A stretch of 64,000 bases of DNA from Paracoccus chinensis (GTDB lineage: Bacteria; Pseudomonadota; Alphaproteobacteria; Rhodobacterales; Rhodobacteraceae): positions 1 through 64,000 of the forward strand of contig NZ_FNGE01000014.1 of assembly GCF_900102885.1 (NCBI RefSeq). The letters are read 5' to 3'. The position numbers and the translations under genes are program-made. Below the pieces are notes generated by a model that was not told the origin of the DNA, did no database searches, and saw only the letters and a list, made by a program, of their open reading frames with translations. Shown piece after piece: positions 56,884 through 64,000 of this stretch (the first letter of the stretch is position 1; each line of letters opens with the position of its first letter).

Positions 56884-59022
56884 GTGGCGCTGGCCAGGGA
56901 CGGCAGCAAGCAGCGGCCAGTGAGGCTCGCCGATAGCGAACGCCCCCTCGGCCGCCGCCTGCTTGCGCTGACTGTCGCGCTGGGGCTGCTGGCCCATGGC
57001 GGGGATCGGGCGCGGACCGCCTGGGACCGCTGGATCGACGCGACGGAACTGCCGCCGTTGACGGTGCCGGTCGGGACCGAGGTCCTCGCCCGCGACGGCA
57101 CGCTGCTGCGGGCCTTTCCGGTGGAGGACGGGCTGTGGCGGCTCGCGCCTCCGCAGGAGGGCGTGGACCCGCGCTTCCTGTCGATGCTGGTCGGGTGGGA
57201 GGACCGGCGTTTCCACCACCACGACGGGGTGGACCGCCGCGCCGTCCTGCGCGCGGCGTGGCAGGCGGTGACGCATGGGCGAATCGTCTCGGGCGCCTCG
57301 ACCCTGTCGATGCAGACGGCGCGGCTGCTGGAGCGGGGGGCGACGGGTGACTGGCGCGCCAAGCTGCGGCAGGCGAGAGTCGCGCTGGCGCTGGAGCGGC
57401 GGCTGGGCAAGGAGCGTATCCTCGACCTCTACCTGCGGCTCGCGCCCTATGGCGGCAACACCGAAGGGGTGCGTGCGGCGAGCCTCATGTGGTTCGGCAA
57501 GGAGCCGCGCCGCCTGACGCCCGCCGAGTCTGCCTTGCTGGTCGCCCTGCCGCAGTCGCCCGAGACGCGCCGACCCGACCTGGCCGCGGCGCGGGCAGCG
57601 GCAAGGGCCGCGCGGGACCGCGTGATCGACCGGGCGCTGGCCCTGGGCATCATCGACGCCGAAGCCGCCGAATCCGCCCGCGCGACGCCCCTGCCCGAGA
57701 GCCGCCGCCCCTTCCCCGCCCATGCCGCGCTGCTGGCCGACCGGCTGCGGCGCGAGAACCCCGGCGCCCCCCGGATCGAGACGACCCTCGACGCCCGCCT
57801 GCAATCCGCCGCCGAACGGCTGGCGGCCCGCGCCGTCGCCGGTCAGGCCGAACAGGTGTCGGCCGCGATCCTGCTGGCCGACCATCGCAGCGGGGAAATC
57901 CTCGCGCAGGTGGGGACGGCGCAGTTCGCGGACGGCGCCTCGGGCGGCTTCGTGGACATGACGCGGGCGCTGCGCTCGCCGGGCTCGACGCTCAAGCCCT
58001 TCGTCTATGCGCTGGGCTTCGACGAGGGGCTGATCCACCCCGAGACGCTGATCGAGGACCGCCCCGCCGCCTTCGGCCGCTGGCAGCCGCAGAACTTCGA
58101 CAACCGCTTCCGCGGCACGGTCACGATCCGGCAGGCGCTGGTGGAATCGCTGAACCTGCCCGTCGTGCGCGTCGCCGAGGCGCTGGGTCCCGCCCGCGTC
58201 ATGGCGGCCTTCCGCCGCGCCGGGATGGACGTGACGGTGCAGGGCGACGCGCCGGGGCTGGCCGTCGTGCTGGGCGGCGCGGGCGTGAGCCTTGCCGACC
58301 TGGTCGAAGGCTATGCGACGCTGGCGCGTGGCGGCAAGCCCGTGCGGTTGCACGACCGTCCCGGCAGGACCGAGCAGCCGGGCGCACCCGCCTTCGGCCC
58401 GGTCGCAGCCTGGCAGGTGGCGAACGTGCTTTCGGGCATCCTGCCGCCGGGAGGCCGCGCGGCGGGGCGGGTGGCCTTCAAGACCGGCACCAGCTACGGC
58501 CACCGCGATGCGCTGGCGGTCGGCTTCGACGGGCGCTTCGTCGCGGGCGTCTGGATGGGGCGCCCGGACGGGACGCCCGTGCCCGGCGCCTTCGGGGGCG
58601 ACTATGCAGCACCCGTGCTGTTCGATCTGTTCGATGCCCTCGGGCCCCGCGCCGTGCCCCTGCCGCCCCCGCCCGAGGCCGCGCTGACGGTTCCGAACGC
58701 GGCCCTGCCCCGACCCCTGCGCCGCTTCGTCCCCGCAGGCGAGGTGCCGCCTGCGGGCCCAGCCCTGCGCGCGCCCGAGCCGCTGACGATCCAGTTTCCC
58801 CCTGATGGCGCCGAGGTCGAGTTGTCCGCCGCTGCGCTGGTCGTGCGGGCGAAGGGCGGCACCCCGCCCTACAACTGGCTTTTGAACGGCGCGCCCGTGG
58901 CGATCGGCCGATCCGATCCGGTAGCCGAATTGCCTGCGCCGCAGGGCTTTTCCGCGCTGACGGTGGTCGATGCCAAGGGGCGGTCGGCGCGCGTGCAGTT
59001 CAGGGCGACCAGCGGCAGCTAG
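56884..59022 (+). CDS. pbpC: penicillin-binding protein 1C (bifunctional peptidoglycan synthase)
   Basis: This is a ~712-residue class A PBP. The N-terminal membrane anchor is LGRRLLALTVALGLLAHGG. The GT51 domain has WEDRRFHHHDGVD and GASTLSMQTARL, with the catalytic Glu in WEDRR. The transpeptidase has SPGSTLKPF (Ser of STLK), VESLNLPVV (SxN) and FKTGTSYGHR (KTG). A C-terminal BiPBP_C domain (about 620-710) ends the protein. It polymerises and crosslinks glycan strands. The start is uncertain: GTG 56884 has no strong site, and GTG 56833, overlapping the macroglobulin stop, is possible. It is co-transcribed with the macroglobulin gene. Confidence 0.9.
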   Translation: MALARDGSKQRPVRLADSERPLGRRLLALTVALGLLAHGGDRARTAWDRWIDATELPPLTVPVGTEVLARDGTLLRAFPVEDGLWRLAPPQEGVDPRFLSMLVGWEDRRFHHHDGVDRRAVLRAAWQAVTHGRIVSGASTLSMQTARLLERGATGDWRAKLRQARVALALERRLGKERILDLYLRLAPYGGNTEGVRAASLMWFGKEPRRLTPAESALLVALPQSPETRRPDLAAARAAARAARDRVIDRALALGIIDAEAAESARATPLPESRRPFPAHAALLADRLRRENPGAPRIETTLDARLQSAAERLAARAVAGQAEQVSAAILLADHRSGEILAQVGTAQFADGASGGFVDMTRALRSPGSTLKPFVYALGFDEGLIHPETLIEDRPAAFGRWQPQNFDNRFRGTVTIRQALVESLNLPVVRVAEALGPARVMAAFRRAGMDVTVQGDAPGLAVVLGGAGVSLADLVEGYATLARGGKPVRLHDRPGRTEQPGAPAFGPVAAWQVANVLSGILPPGGRAAGRVAFKTGTSYGHRDALAVGFDGRFVAGVWMGRPDGTPVPGAFGGDYAAPVLFDLFDALGPRAVPLPPPPEAALTVPNAALPRPLRRFVPAGEVPPAGPALRAPEPLTIQFPPDGAEVELSAAALVVRAKGGTPPYNWLLNGAPVAIGRSDPVAELPAPQGFSALTVVDAKGRSARVQFRATSGS

Positions 59023-59049
59023 CGGGACCCGCCCCGCAACCTCCAGAAT

Positions 59050-59067
59050 CTGTCACCTGATCTTCAC
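59050..59067 (+). promoter_or_regulatory. candidate Pho box upstream of phoX
   Basis: CTGTCAC-CTGA-TCTTCAC has the 7-4-7 layout of PhoB sites, with two TCAC cores 11 bp apart (CTGTCAT consensus). A further TCAC follows 8 bp later. It lies about 83 bp upstream of the phoX start, which is known to be phosphate-controlled in other bacteria. Confidence 0.6.
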
Positions 59068-59149
59068 GATCACCTCCTAAGCCCCGGGCACGCGGAGAAC
59101 CGCGTGACGCCACGGAGCGCGCCGACAGGCGCTCACGCAGGAGACAGCC

Positions 59150-61129
59150 ATGACGAACCAGACGCCATTCCGCACCACGCGGCTCGAGGAAGCCTGTGGG
59201 CCGGGCACCAACCCGACCGCGAACCGCACGATGGGAGAGATCATCGCGGCCCGCTTTTCCCGGCGCGGCTTCCTGAAGGGCTCGATGGCGACGGCGGCGA
59301 TCGCTGCGACCGTCAGCCCGCTGGCGATGATGGCGGCGTCCGAGGCAAAGGCCCAGGGCGCCTCGGCCTTCAGCTTCCCCGAGGTCGAGGCGGGCGTGGA
59401 CGCCGACCACCATGTCGCCGAGGGCTATGACGCCGATGTCCTGCTGCGCTGGGGCGACAGGCTGTTCCCCGATGCGCCGGACTTCGACCCCAAGGCCCAG
59501 ACGGCCGAGGCCCAGCGCCGCCAGTTCGGCTACAACAATGATTTCGTGGGCTTCGTGCCGCTGGAGGGCAGCGCCGACCGCGGGTTGCTGTGCGTCAACC
59601 ACGAATACACCAACGAGCACCTGATGTTCCCCGGCATCGTCACGGTGAAGGACGGCGAGATCACCGTCTCCGAGGCCGACCGCACGCGCGTGGACATCGA
59701 GATGGCGGCCCATGGCGGCACCGTGGTCGAGATCCGCCGGAACACGGGCGGCAAGTGGGCGGTCGTGCTGGACGGCGCGCTGAACCGCCGCATCACCGCA
59801 GACACGCCGATGGAGATCCGCGGCCCCGCCGCCGGCCACGCCCGGATGCAGACGCCCGACGATCCGACCGGCACGAAGGTCCTCGGCACCATCAACAACT
59901 GCGCCGGGGGTATCACGCCCTGGGGCACCTACATCATGGCCGAGGAGAACATCCACGGCTACTTCATGGGCGAGCTGCCCGAGGGCCACCCCGAGGCCGC
60001 CAACTACGAGCGTCTGGGCATCCCCGAATCCACCTATGCCTGGGGCAGGTTCCACGACCGCTTCGATGTCTCGAAGCAGCCGAACGAGCCCAACCGCTTC
60101 GGCTGGATCGTCGAGGTCGATGTCATGGACCCGAACTCGGTGCCGAAGAAGCGCACGGCGCTGGGCCGCTTCAAGCACGAGGGCGCGGAAAGCGTCGTGG
60201 CGAAGGACGGGCGCGTCGTCTTCTACCTCGGCGACGACGAGCGCTTCGACTATGTCTACAAGTTCGTGACGGCGGGCCGCTACAACCCCGAGGACCGCGC
60301 CGCCAACATGGACCTGCTGGACGAAGGCACGCTGTATGTCGCGCGCTTCCACGAGGACGGCTCGCTGGAATGGCTGCCGCTGGTCCAGGGCCGGGGCCCG
60401 CTGACTGCCGCGAACGGCTTTCAGTCGCAGGCCGACGTGCTGATCGAGACGCGCCGTGCCGCCGACCTGCTGGAGGCGACGCCGATGGACCGACCCGAGG
60501 ACATCCAGCCGAACCCCGCGAACGGCCGCGCCTATGTGATGCTGACCAACAACACCAAGCGCGAGGAAGCCGACGCCGCCAACCCGCGTGCAAAGAACGC
60601 CTTCGGCCATATCATCGAGATCATCGAGGAAGGCGAGGACTTCACCGCCACCACCGGCCGCTGGGAAGTCCTGCTTCAGTGCGGCGATCCCTCGATCGCC
60701 GAGGTGGGCGCGACCTTTTCGACCGAAACGACCGCGAACGGCTGGTTCGGGATGCCCGACAACGCCGCCGTGGATGCCGACGGGCGGCTGTGGGTCTCGA
60801 CCGACGGCAACTCGTCCTCGGATACGGGCCGGACGGACGGGCTCTGGGCCGTGGACACGGAAGGCGAGGCACGCGGCACCTCGCGGCTGTTCTACCGCGT
60901 TCCGGTGGGGGGCGAGCTCTGCGGGCCCTGCCCGACCGAGGACATGACGACCTTCTTCGTCGCGGTCCAGCACCCCGGCGACGGCGGCGAGGACTGGGAG
61001 GGCCATGGGCGGCCTTCGTATTACGAGGACCTGTCCACCCGCTGGCCCGACTTCGACGACGCCATGCCGGTCCGCCCGGCCGTTGTCGCGATCACCCGCC
61101 AGGGCGGCGGCCGCATCGGCAGCGCCTGA
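59150..61129 (+). CDS. phoX: PhoX-family alkaline phosphatase, Tat-exported
   Basis: This is a 659-residue protein. The N-terminal twin-arginine signal FSRRGFLKGS with a hydrophobic core ends near EAKAQ. The body is the DUF839/PhoX beta-propeller with VNHEYTNEHLM, NCAGGITPWGTYIMAEEN, LGDDERFDYVYKF and the calcium/iron ligand region YVMLTNNTKREEADAANPR. PhoX hydrolyses phosphomonoesters using Fe3+ and Ca2+ in the periplasm or outside. ATG 59150 has AGGAGAC upstream, behind a candidate Pho box. It stands alone; no pst or pho regulators are nearby. Confidence 0.93.
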   Translation: MTNQTPFRTTRLEEACGPGTNPTANRTMGEIIAARFSRRGFLKGSMATAAIAATVSPLAMMAASEAKAQGASAFSFPEVEAGVDADHHVAEGYDADVLLRWGDRLFPDAPDFDPKAQTAEAQRRQFGYNNDFVGFVPLEGSADRGLLCVNHEYTNEHLMFPGIVTVKDGEITVSEADRTRVDIEMAAHGGTVVEIRRNTGGKWAVVLDGALNRRITADTPMEIRGPAAGHARMQTPDDPTGTKVLGTINNCAGGITPWGTYIMAEENIHGYFMGELPEGHPEAANYERLGIPESTYAWGRFHDRFDVSKQPNEPNRFGWIVEVDVMDPNSVPKKRTALGRFKHEGAESVVAKDGRVVFYLGDDERFDYVYKFVTAGRYNPEDRAANMDLLDEGTLYVARFHEDGSLEWLPLVQGRGPLTAANGFQSQADVLIETRRAADLLEATPMDRPEDIQPNPANGRAYVMLTNNTKREEADAANPRAKNAFGHIIEIIEEGEDFTATTGRWEVLLQCGDPSIAEVGATFSTETTANGWFGMPDNAAVDADGRLWVSTDGNSSSDTGRTDGLWAVDTEGEARGTSRLFYRVPVGGELCGPCPTEDMTTFFVAVQHPGDGGEDWEGHGRPSYYEDLSTRWPDFDDAMPVRPAVVAITRQGGGRIGSA

Positions 61130-61484
61130 CGATCCTGGGGCCGGCCCCGGTCGGCCCCGTCCTCCCCACAGCCTCCTTGCTGATCTCTGGCCGCCTTCCG
61201 GGGCCCCAAGGATGTGCGACGCTGGCAAGCTTCGGCGGATGATCCAGCCTCGCCTGCCCTTCCCCGCAACCATTGACAGAGAAGCTGGACCCGCTTTCCG
61301 GCAAGGCTGACCCGTTGCAAGAGGCAGACCCAAAAGGCACCCTACGACTAAAGCAGTATCCCGGACGGCCACATCGGACGAAACCCCGGCAGTCCGCGCT
61401 GGTTGATGAACAGACGGTCACGAAGTGACCCATTTCCGGGCAGGATCGAAACCCTGCCTGTTCATGCAACTGCCGGGGGACATC
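61130..61484. other. intergenic after phoX, with possible terminator hairpin
   Basis: In this 355-bp gap, GGGGCCG (61137-61143) and CGGCCCC (61152-61158) can form a 7-bp stem 8 bp after the phoX stop, without a U-run; it may terminate phoX. Nothing else is recognised until the ribosome binding site of the next small gene. Confidence 0.35.
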
Positions 61485-61760
61485 ATGCTTGACCACGACC
61501 AGATCGAAGCGCCTCAGTTCCATGAAGACGTGGATGCCGGATACAGGGCAGGCTCGCAGGCGCGGGCAGACCTTGAACCTGCCGCCCATTCTCCGCTTCC
61601 GATGCAGGCCGCAGGGGCCGCCCTTTATCTTGGCACCATGATGTGCATGCCGCTGCAGATCGCGATGGCGATGCCGCAGGTTGCCGTCGCCCAGAGCCGG
61701 ACCTCGCCCATCCTGCGCCACCTGGAATGGCAGCGCAGCCGCGAGCGCGCGCAGCAGTGA
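61485..61760 (+). CDS. small hypothetical protein
   Basis: This is a 91-residue frame from ATG 61485, with GGGGGA upstream as a possible ribosome binding site. The N-terminal half is acidic (MLDHDQIEAPQFHEDVDAG). A methionine-rich hydrophobic stretch (ALYLGTMMCMPLQIAMAMPQ) follows, then a basic tail ending in RERAQQ. It could be a small membrane protein. No family is recognised, and it may be a chance frame in GC-rich DNA. Confidence 0.4.
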   Translation: MLDHDQIEAPQFHEDVDAGYRAGSQARADLEPAAHSPLPMQAAGAALYLGTMMCMPLQIAMAMPQVAVAQSRTSPILRHLEWQRSRERAQQ

Positions 61761-61941
61761 TCATCCGGCCAGTCCGGACCTGTCACGGGTGACGAGGAAC
61801 GGCAAGAACCTTCATGCCGCCGGCGGCACGATCCACCGGTAACGGTGAACCGGTCACCCGGTCGAGCGCCGTCACGGACTGGCCCTGCGACACCGCGCTG
61901 TCTCATCCCGCTCGGCACATGATGCCTCTGGGTGGACCGGA

Positions 61942-62877
61942 TCACACGTCCTCTGCCTTGCCCTGTGGCTGAGGGCTTGCCGCATCGCGGACGGCCAGGA
62001 CCTCCCTGATGACCCCGGCGATGTAGTCGCGGGCGCTGGGAAGCGGGACGTCGTTCGAGGGCAGGACGGCCGTGAACGAGAAAGGGATCATGGGCAGCAG
62101 GGGACGAACCACGAGATCCCGGTGAGCGCCTGTCCTTGCCGTGAAAGGGTCCGAGACAGACACGCCCAGGCCCGATGCGACCATGCCGCAGACGATTTCC
62201 GATAGCGGGCTTTCGGCGCGGCTGCGGATCGAGACGCCATGGGCGTTCATGACGGCGCGGATCCGCCGCATGCTTACCGACTCTGCGGGAAGGGCAATGA
62301 AATCCTCGCCGTTGAAATCGGTGATGTGGATGACCTCCTTCTCGGCCAGTCGGTGGCCCCGGTACAGGACGGCCACGCGCGGCACGGCGGGTATCTTGAT
62401 GGTCCGCAGGGAAAATGTCGGCGTGCTGCTTTCGATGAACCCCAGGTCGCACTGGTTGTTGACCATCCAGTCCAGGATGACCGGGGTGATGACGCCGTAA
62501 AGCGCGACATGCAGGCCCTCGTTGGCCTTGAGGAACCTGCCGGTGAAGCGCGGCAGGAGATCGTTCGTCAGCGCCGGCATCGCGGCGACCCGCAACTCCC
62601 TTGCCCGTTTTTCCCGCAGGTTGTCGGCCACTGCGGCAATGCGCTGAAGCCCGCTGAACGACCGCTCGACTTCTGCAAACAGCGTATAGGCAGCCGGCGT
62701 CGGGTGCAGCCGGTTTCCGCTGCGCTCGAACAGGTCCAGCCGCAGGTTATGCTCGAGATCGCGCAGCAGGCGGCTTGCCGCGGGCTGGGTGATGCCCAGC
62801 CGGGCAGCCGCATCGCTGACCGATCCCACCTGCATCATGGCCTGAAAGGCTTCGACCTGGCGGTGATTGATGCGCAT
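61942..62877 (-). CDS. LysR family transcriptional regulator
   Basis: This is a 311-residue LysR protein. The N-terminal HTH AFQAMMQVGSVSDAAARLGITQPAASRLLRDLE is followed by the periplasmic-binding-like effector domain with LRVAAMPALTNDLLPRF and GMVASGLGVSVSDPF. ATG 62877 fits the family start, but no Shine-Dalgarno is visible, and the best -10 (TATATG) lies so close that the message might be leaderless. It is divergent from the binding-protein gene at 62996 and so probably controls that importer. Confidence 0.88.
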   Translation of the reverse strand: MRINHRQVEAFQAMMQVGSVSDAAARLGITQPAASRLLRDLEHNLRLDLFERSGNRLHPTPAAYTLFAEVERSFSGLQRIAAVADNLREKRARELRVAAMPALTNDLLPRFTGRFLKANEGLHVALYGVITPVILDWMVNNQCDLGFIESSTPTFSLRTIKIPAVPRVAVLYRGHRLAEKEVIHITDFNGEDFIALPAESVSMRRIRAVMNAHGVSIRSRAESPLSEIVCGMVASGLGVSVSDPFTARTGAHRDLVVRPLLPMIPFSFTAVLPSNDVPLPSARDYIAGVIREVLAVRDAASPQPQGKAEDV

Positions 62878-62892
62878 GCAGGCATATAACAA

Positions 62893-62924
62893 TCGCACAT
62901 GCGACTGTGTCAATTATGCATTGG
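62893..62924. promoter_or_regulatory. inverted repeats in the LysR / binding-protein divergent region
   Basis: TCGCA-CA-TGCGA (62893-62904) is a perfect 12-bp inverted repeat, and CAAT-TATGC-ATTG is a second one about 8 bp on. On the reverse strand TTGACA overlaps the gap between them. LysR proteins bind inverted repeats in such divergent regions. The assignment is tentative. Confidence 0.4.
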
Positions 62925-62995
62925 ACATCATGGAGCTGCGGCCTCCATCTTCAGCCATGGCAGCAGAAGACTGTCGGCACATCAGGGAGAAAGCC

Positions 62996-64000
62996 ATGCG
63001 TCTAGCCATCTGTTCCGTTTCCTTCACCGCTCTGGTGCTGTCCGCCGGCAGCGCGATGGCCCAGCAATCGACGCTTTACGTCGCGGGCTACGGCGGCACC
63101 TTCGAACAGATCATGCGCAGCAAGGTCATCCCCAAGTTCGAGCAGGAGCACGGCGTCAAGATCGAATATGTCGCCGGCAACTCGACCGACTCGCTGGCAA
63201 AGCTGCAGGCGCAGAAGGGCAACCAGCAGATCGACGTCGCCATTCTGGATGACGGCCCCATGTACCAGGCGATCGAGCTTGGCTTCTGCGCGCCGATCGA
63301 GGGCCTCGACAAGTCCAACCTGTTCGAACAGGCGCTTTATCCCGAGGACAAGGCCGTTGCGACCGGCATCGTCGCGACGGGCCTGTTCTACAACACCGAG
63401 TATTTCGAGAAGCAGGGGTGGGAGCCCCCGACCTCGTGGAACGACCTGAAGGACCCCAGGTACAAGGGCATGATCGTCATTCCGCCGATCAACAACACCT
63501 ATGGCCTGTACACGCTGGTCCAGTTCGCCCGCATGAACGGCGGTTCCGAAAAGGACATCGAGCCGGGCTTTGCCACGATGATCGACGAGGTGAACGCCAA
63601 CGTGCTGGCCTATGAACCCTCGCCGGGCAAGATGACCGAGTTGTTCCAGTCGGGCCAGGCCGTGCTGGGCGTCTGGGGCTCGTCCCGCGTGCAGGCGCTG
63701 GCGGATACCGGCTTCCCGGCGGCCTTCGTCTATCCCGAGGAAGGCGCGGTCACGCTTCTCGCCTCGGCCTGCCCGGTGGCCAAGGAAGGCGCCTCGCCGC
63801 TGGCATCGGCCTTCGTCAATGCCCTTCTGGACCCCGAGGTGCAGAGCACCATGGCCGTCGAATACGGCTATGGCCCGGTCCACAAGCAGGTCGAGGTCCC
63901 CGAGGAGATGAAGGCCACGATGCCGACCGGCGAGCGCATCGCCGAGATGTACAACTCGGACTGGGTGACCATCAACCAGAACCGCGAGGACTGGACCAAG
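62996..64000 (+). CDS. ABC transporter substrate-binding protein, spermidine/putrescine type (3' end outside window)
   Basis: The frame starts at ATG 62996 with AGGGAGAA upstream and stays open to the right edge (335 codons). The signal peptide MRLAICSVSFTALVLSAGSAMAQ is cleaved before QSTLYVAGYGG. The PotD/SBP_bac family pattern follows: YGGTFEQIM, FEQEHGVKIEYVAGNSTDSLAKLQAQ, and SWNDLKDPRYKGMIVIPP. Ligands in this family include polyamines, opines and organic acids; the exact one is not clear. It is divergent from the LysR gene, so induction by its own ligand is plausible. Confidence 0.88.
   Translation, partial: MRLAICSVSFTALVLSAGSAMAQQSTLYVAGYGGTFEQIMRSKVIPKFEQEHGVKIEYVAGNSTDSLAKLQAQKGNQQIDVAILDDGPMYQAIELGFCAPIEGLDKSNLFEQALYPEDKAVATGIVATGLFYNTEYFEKQGWEPPTSWNDLKDPRYKGMIVIPPINNTYGLYTLVQFARMNGGSEKDIEPGFATMIDEVNANVLAYEPSPGKMTELFQSGQAVLGVWGSSRVQALADTGFPAAFVYPEEGAVTLLASACPVAKEGASPLASAFVNALLDPEVQSTMAVEYGYGPVHKQVEVPEEMKATMPTGERIAEMYNSDWVTINQNREDWTK

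Noticed and set aside
61625..62452. 275-codon reverse frame overlapping the small hypothetical and LysR genes
   Set aside because: It overlaps the LysR gene on the same strand in another frame and has no family features.

Overview
The window reads as a chromosomal segment of a high-GC alphaproteobacterium of the Rhodobacterales, probably Paracoccus or a close relative. The basis is uniformly high GC, AGGAGG-type ribosome binding sites, many ATGA/TGATG stop-start overlaps, and gene families typical of that group (DUF6481, DUF982, MbfA, PhoX, alpha-2-macroglobulin next to PBP1C). This is inference; there is no rRNA marker here. I saw no tRNA, rRNA, CRISPR array, insertion sequence or prophage module.

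Layout. 1-5.6 kb: an incomplete PHB-depolymerase-type esterase behind a ribbon-helix-helix regulator with a palindromic operator candidate, then small stress-type proteins (cold shock, DUF982, a 51-residue protein, DUF6481), a spermidine-synthase-like methyltransferase and a fatty acid desaturase. 5.9-8.3 kb: a GH16 glucanase embedded in RTX calcium-binding repeats. 8.5-15.3 kb: a ribitol-type catabolic operon (ABC importer, ribitol dehydrogenase, FGGY ribulokinase) divergent from a LacI-type regulator. 15.3-20.4 kb: a lipoprotein, a divergent AsnC/Rrf2 regulator pair, and a sulfate importer operon (binding protein, CysT, CysW, short CysA). 20.4-26.4 kb: a ferric iron importer (FbpC-FbpA-FbpB) followed by the iron exporter/ferritin MbfA and an SDR. 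26.5-33.4 kb: housekeeping and accessory genes (MDR oxidoreductase, DUF1275, SDR, DUF1810, YaiI, DUF1236, Zn-alcohol dehydrogenase with a small membrane protein, 3-methyladenine DNA glycosylase).

33.6-47.8 kb is the most distinctive part. Ten genes in one direction are joined almost throughout by stop-start overlaps. Four encode a signalling module: REC-PP2C phosphatase, STAS antagonist, HATPase anti-sigma-type kinase, and a large hybrid histidine kinase with REC and HPt. Six encode an apparent exopolysaccharide machine: two DUF3131 proteins, an acyltransferase, a cellulose-synthase-like GT2, a proline/glutamine-rich protein with a beta-rich C-terminus ending in phenylalanine, and an exported esterase. 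The first DUF3131 gene carries an in-frame amber codon at 39563-39565. The inferred scheme is synthesis at the inner membrane by GT2, periplasmic processing by DUF3131, acyl decoration or removal by the acyltransferase and esterase, and passage or anchoring at the outer membrane, all under partner-switch control.

47.9-64 kb: a cysteine hydrolase, a DEAD-box RNA helicase, a T5orf172/GIY-YIG protein, the alpha-2-macroglobulin plus PBP1C pair (envelope defence and repair), a Tat-exported PhoX phosphatase behind a candidate Pho box, a small hypothetical protein, and a LysR regulator divergent from a polyamine-type ABC binding protein that runs off the right end.
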